DNA of 64,000 bases from assembly GCF_900143235.1 (NCBI RefSeq), contig NZ_FRDF01000014.1:41921-105920 (forward strand), written 5' to 3'. This DNA is from Erythrobacter sanguineus (GTDB lineage: Bacteria > Pseudomonadota > Alphaproteobacteria > Sphingomonadales > Sphingomonadaceae). Both the position numbers and the translations under genes were made by a program. Positions 61,964 through 64,000 of this stretch are shown here, one piece after another (position 1 is the stretch's first letter; every line of letters begins with the position of its first letter). The notes under the pieces were generated by a model. The model ran no database searches, was not told the DNA's origin, and was given only the letters and a program-made list of their open reading frames with translations.

Positions 61964-62977
61964 CTACACCCGGTAATAATCTCGGTACCACGCGACAAAC
62001 CGCGCCACGCCTTCGCGGAACGGGGTCTGCGGGGCGTAGCCGGTCAATGATTTGATCAAGGACGCATCGGCCCATGTCGCAGGCACATCGCCCTGCTGCA
62101 TCGGCATGAAGTTCTTGATGCCCTCGCGTCCGCATTCCGCCTCGATCGCGGTGATGAAATCCATCAGCCGCACTTTCTCGCCATTGCCGATATTGACCAC
62201 CCGGAAGGGGGCAACGGGCGAAAGGCTGTCGCCCTCGGCGATGTCCTCTGGGCCGTCGGGCCGCACCGGCGCGGCGTCGATCAGCAGCCGGATACCGCGC
62301 ACGAGATCGCTCACATAGGTGAAATCGCGGTACATTTCCCCGTCATTATAGATGTCGATGGGCGTGCCTTCGAGGATCCCGCGGGTGAACTTGAACAGCG
62401 CCATGTCGGGCCGCCCCCACGGGCCATAGACAGTGAAGAACCGGAACATCGTGGTCGGCAGGTTCCACAGGTGGGCATAGGAATGCGCCATCGCCTCGTT
62501 CGCCTTCTTGGTCGCGGCGTAGAGGGTCAGCGGCGTGTCGCATTTCTGCGTCTCGCCAAACGGCATGTCGGTATTGGCGCCATAGACCGAACTGGTCGAG
62601 GCCATCAGCAGATGATCGACGGCAAGCTCGCGCGCGCATTCCATCACGTTGAAGGTGCCGATCAGGTTGGCATCCACGTAAGCGCGCGGGTTTTCCAGAG
62701 AATAACGCACCCCGGCCTGCGCGGCCAGATGCACGATGACGTCAGGCTTTTCCGCGAGCGCCAGGGCGTGCAAGCGATCGAAATCCTCCAGCATCCCTTC
62801 GACGCATGTGAAATGCGGGTGTTGCAGCAGCATCTGGTGGCGCCGCTGCTTGATCCGCACGTCATAGTAATCGATCATCCCGTCATAGCCGACGACGCGA
62901 AAACCTTCGTCGAGCAAAGCCTGCGAGAGGTGATAGCCGATGAACCCGGCCGAACCGGTAACGAAAATGGTGCGCAT
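61964..62977 (-). CDS. NAD-dependent UDP-glucuronate 4-epimerase-like protein
   Basis: A 337-aa extended short-chain dehydrogenase. The NAD-binding motif is VTGSAGFIGYHLSQAL at residues 6-21, the catalytic triad is in SSVYG and LYAATKKANE. The whole chain fits UDP-glucuronate 4-epimerases used for capsule or lipopolysaccharide sugars. It would make UDP-galacturonate. No other polysaccharide genes are in view; they may lie beyond the right edge. Confidence 0.85.
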   Translation of the reverse strand: MRTIFVTGSAGFIGYHLSQALLDEGFRVVGYDGMIDYYDVRIKQRRHQMLLQHPHFTCVEGMLEDFDRLHALALAEKPDVIVHLAAQAGVRYSLENPRAYVDANLIGTFNVMECARELAVDHLLMASTSSVYGANTDMPFGETQKCDTPLTLYAATKKANEAMAHSYAHLWNLPTTMFRFFTVYGPWGRPDMALFKFTRGILEGTPIDIYNDGEMYRDFTYVSDLVRGIRLLIDAAPVRPDGPEDIAEGDSLSPVAPFRVVNIGNGEKVRLMDFITAIEAECGREGIKNFMPMQQGDVPATWADASLIKSLTGYAPQTPFREGVARFVAWYRDYYRV

Positions 62978-63177
62978 GATGCGTGATGTGGACGCGGAAC
63001 CGGTGCAAATAAAGTCTTTTTGGGATGTGTCTGCACGTGCCACCAGGCGCCCCGCTGCGAAGCGGGCGCACGGGCGGGTGGACAGCGCGGCAATTTCTCT
63101 TCCGCTGGCGAGCAGGCGATTGTAGAAGCAGAGACAGTCCCAAAGAAGTTAGCGCGGGCACCTAAGAAGGAGATGGC

Positions 63178-63687
63178 ATGATGGCATGGGGACGTTTGGT
63201 GCTTGCGGCGCTAATGAGCTTGGCGGTGTCGGCTTGCTCGAGTGGTTCGGCCCTGCAGCCTGATCGCTCCATCTTCAGCCTTGATAACAACTATCAGCGA
63301 TACGCCTATAATGCGCCGATCGAGACGACTTTCGAGCAGACCGTCGCAGTCTTCAAGGAGGCAGGCTACAAGCTCGACGTAATTGACCGTGCAACCGGGC
63401 AGATCAGCGGCACGCGCGGTGCAAGCGGCGATAAGGGCTCACCTTCGGACAAGGACCTCAAGTTTTATGCCTTAGTCTTGCCCAAGGGTCCCGGGAGTGA
63501 GTTGGGCATCAAAATCGTTCAGGTTTTGCGCCGTGGGCCCTTGGGTTCTTCGCGCGCTGAGCTGATTGTGGATGACGCGGTGATGTATCAGTATTTGTTC
63601 CGGCGTGTAGAGAATGCGTCATATCTGGTGCCTGCGATGGGGCAGAGCGATGGCATGGGCGGCGCGTTGGACTATCGAGAATTTTAA
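63178..63687 (+). CDS. Lipoprotein of unknown function
   Basis: A 169-aa protein. The signal peptide ends in the lipobox VSAC (Cys about 20). The mature part contains YNAPIETTFEQTVAVFKEAGYKLDVIDRATGQISG and has no recognised domain. A GGAG site precedes the ATG by 7 bases. Base composition in and around it is less GC-rich than its neighbours, suggesting more recent arrival. Nothing indicates function. Confidence 0.75.
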   Translation: MMAWGRLVLAALMSLAVSACSSGSALQPDRSIFSLDNNYQRYAYNAPIETTFEQTVAVFKEAGYKLDVIDRATGQISGTRGASGDKGSPSDKDLKFYALVLPKGPGSELGIKIVQVLRRGPLGSSRAELIVDDAVMYQYLFRRVENASYLVPAMGQSDGMGGALDYREF

Positions 63688-63736
63688 CGGCTGCTGCGCG
63701 CCTGCTGTTGGTGAATGGGAGCCTTGGGTGCTCTTC

Positions 63737-63943
63737 ATGATCAACAGTGTTGCCGAAAGTTCAAAGGAAACGCTGCGCCTAGTAGAAGGGATCCGCGCGT
63801 TGATGGCAGAGGCTGTCCGTCGTCAGAACATTTGGCACAACTTGCGGCGTAGATTAGCGGAGTGCGGACCTCGTCTGGGGGTTGGTTTTAGGCGGCGAGC
63901 TTGCGGTGTTGCAAGCGCCGATGTTCGATGGTGTGTCGCTTGA
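63737..63943 (+). pseudogene. Short reading frame apparently cut by the IS element
   Basis: Starting at an ATG with no clear ribosome site, the frame reads MINSVAESSKETLRLVEGIR and continues for about 40 helical residues before entering the IS3-like sequence, whose bases supply its stop. It may be the N-terminus of an interrupted gene. It has no known match. Confidence 0.25.
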
Positions 63944-64000
63944 TCCTTTCACGCTGATTGAGGATGGAAGCCGCCCTGCCGAGGTAGGCGTCGGCGGGCG
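63888..64000 (-). mobile_element. 3' end of an IS3-type transposase (orfB), partial
   Basis: On the minus strand, PADAYLGRAASILNQRERIK continues to IEHRRLQHRKLAA and a TAA at 63890-63888. The pattern PAD-x-Y-x-GR...RE-x-IK-x-x-T-I-x-x-RR-x-x is typical of the C-terminus of IS3-family transposases after the rve domain. The element end is probably near 63862-63880 (TGCGGACCTCGTCTGGGGG), but the other end is outside the window, so the boundary and target duplication cannot be checked. Confidence 0.75.

Overview
The window looks like one arm-to-arm stretch of a GC-rich alphaproteobacterial chromosome, most likely an Erythrobacteraceae-type member of the Sphingomonadales. The support is the gene content (TrcR/DUF1013, DUF1491, DUF2497/PopZ, DUF6489, bactofilin-M23 pair, CarD, HemJ) and the gene order around hemE and mnmE-mnmG-rsmG-parA-parB. 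The family-level placement is inference. No plasmid, phage or CRISPR locus is visible.

Layout. 1-4.8 kb: the end of a PopZ-like gene, a secreted S9 peptidase, a 2Fe-2S ferredoxin, a CBS-domain protein, an A-type Fe-S carrier and exonuclease III. 5.0-11.6 kb: genes all on the minus strand, comprising a SleB-type hydrolase, DUF1491, a thioesterase, ptsN, hpf and the chain dnaQ-coaE-aroE-maf-ppsR. 11.6-11.95 kb: a 331-base divergent gap between ppsR and hemE, the best candidate for the chromosomal replication origin. It has several near-consensus DnaA boxes and an AT-rich stretch, and it sits where Caulobacter and Rickettsia keep their origin. 11.95-22.7 kb: hemE-hemJ, rho, a BLUF photoreceptor, a decayed DUF2007 gene, two small enzymes, and mnmE-mnmG-rsmG-parA-parB. 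That last block carries four perfect 16-bp parS palindromes and one near-perfect copy, most of them inside coding sequence.

22.8-35.1 kb: envelope and housekeeping genes, including a glycine-zipper protein, free methionine sulfoxide reductase, a PQQ-type dehydrogenase, a DUF815 ATPase, an acyl-CoA dehydrogenase, Sua5, CarD, ferredoxin, an S4 protein and a SUV3-like helicase. 35.3-49.3 kb: an M23 peptidase, hemB, GNAT, gamma carbonic anhydrase, an ATP-dependent ligase with its MBL exonuclease, clpA, a quinone oxidoreductase, an LpxH-like phosphoesterase with a glycosyltransferase, and trcR. 49.5-60 kb: fadD with a perfect dyad over its start codon, the bactofilin-M23 pair, then the chain proA-nadD-rsfS-rlmH-envC-ctpA-dsbB-coq7. 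60-64 kb: a PhyH-family oxygenase, two secreted unknowns, a UDP-glucuronate epimerase-like protein and the 3' end of an IS3-type transposase. The last kilobase looks like the edge of an accessory region.

How the genes work together: the origin, the parS cluster, ParA/ParB and the 3' end of a pole-organising protein fit one chromosome replication and segregation neighbourhood. Three LytM-type proteins, a SleB-type hydrolase, CtpA and a bactofilin give an unusually dense set of cell-wall remodelling factors. Many genes are tightly coupled by ATGA/GTGA overlaps, and four convergent pairs share their stop codons.
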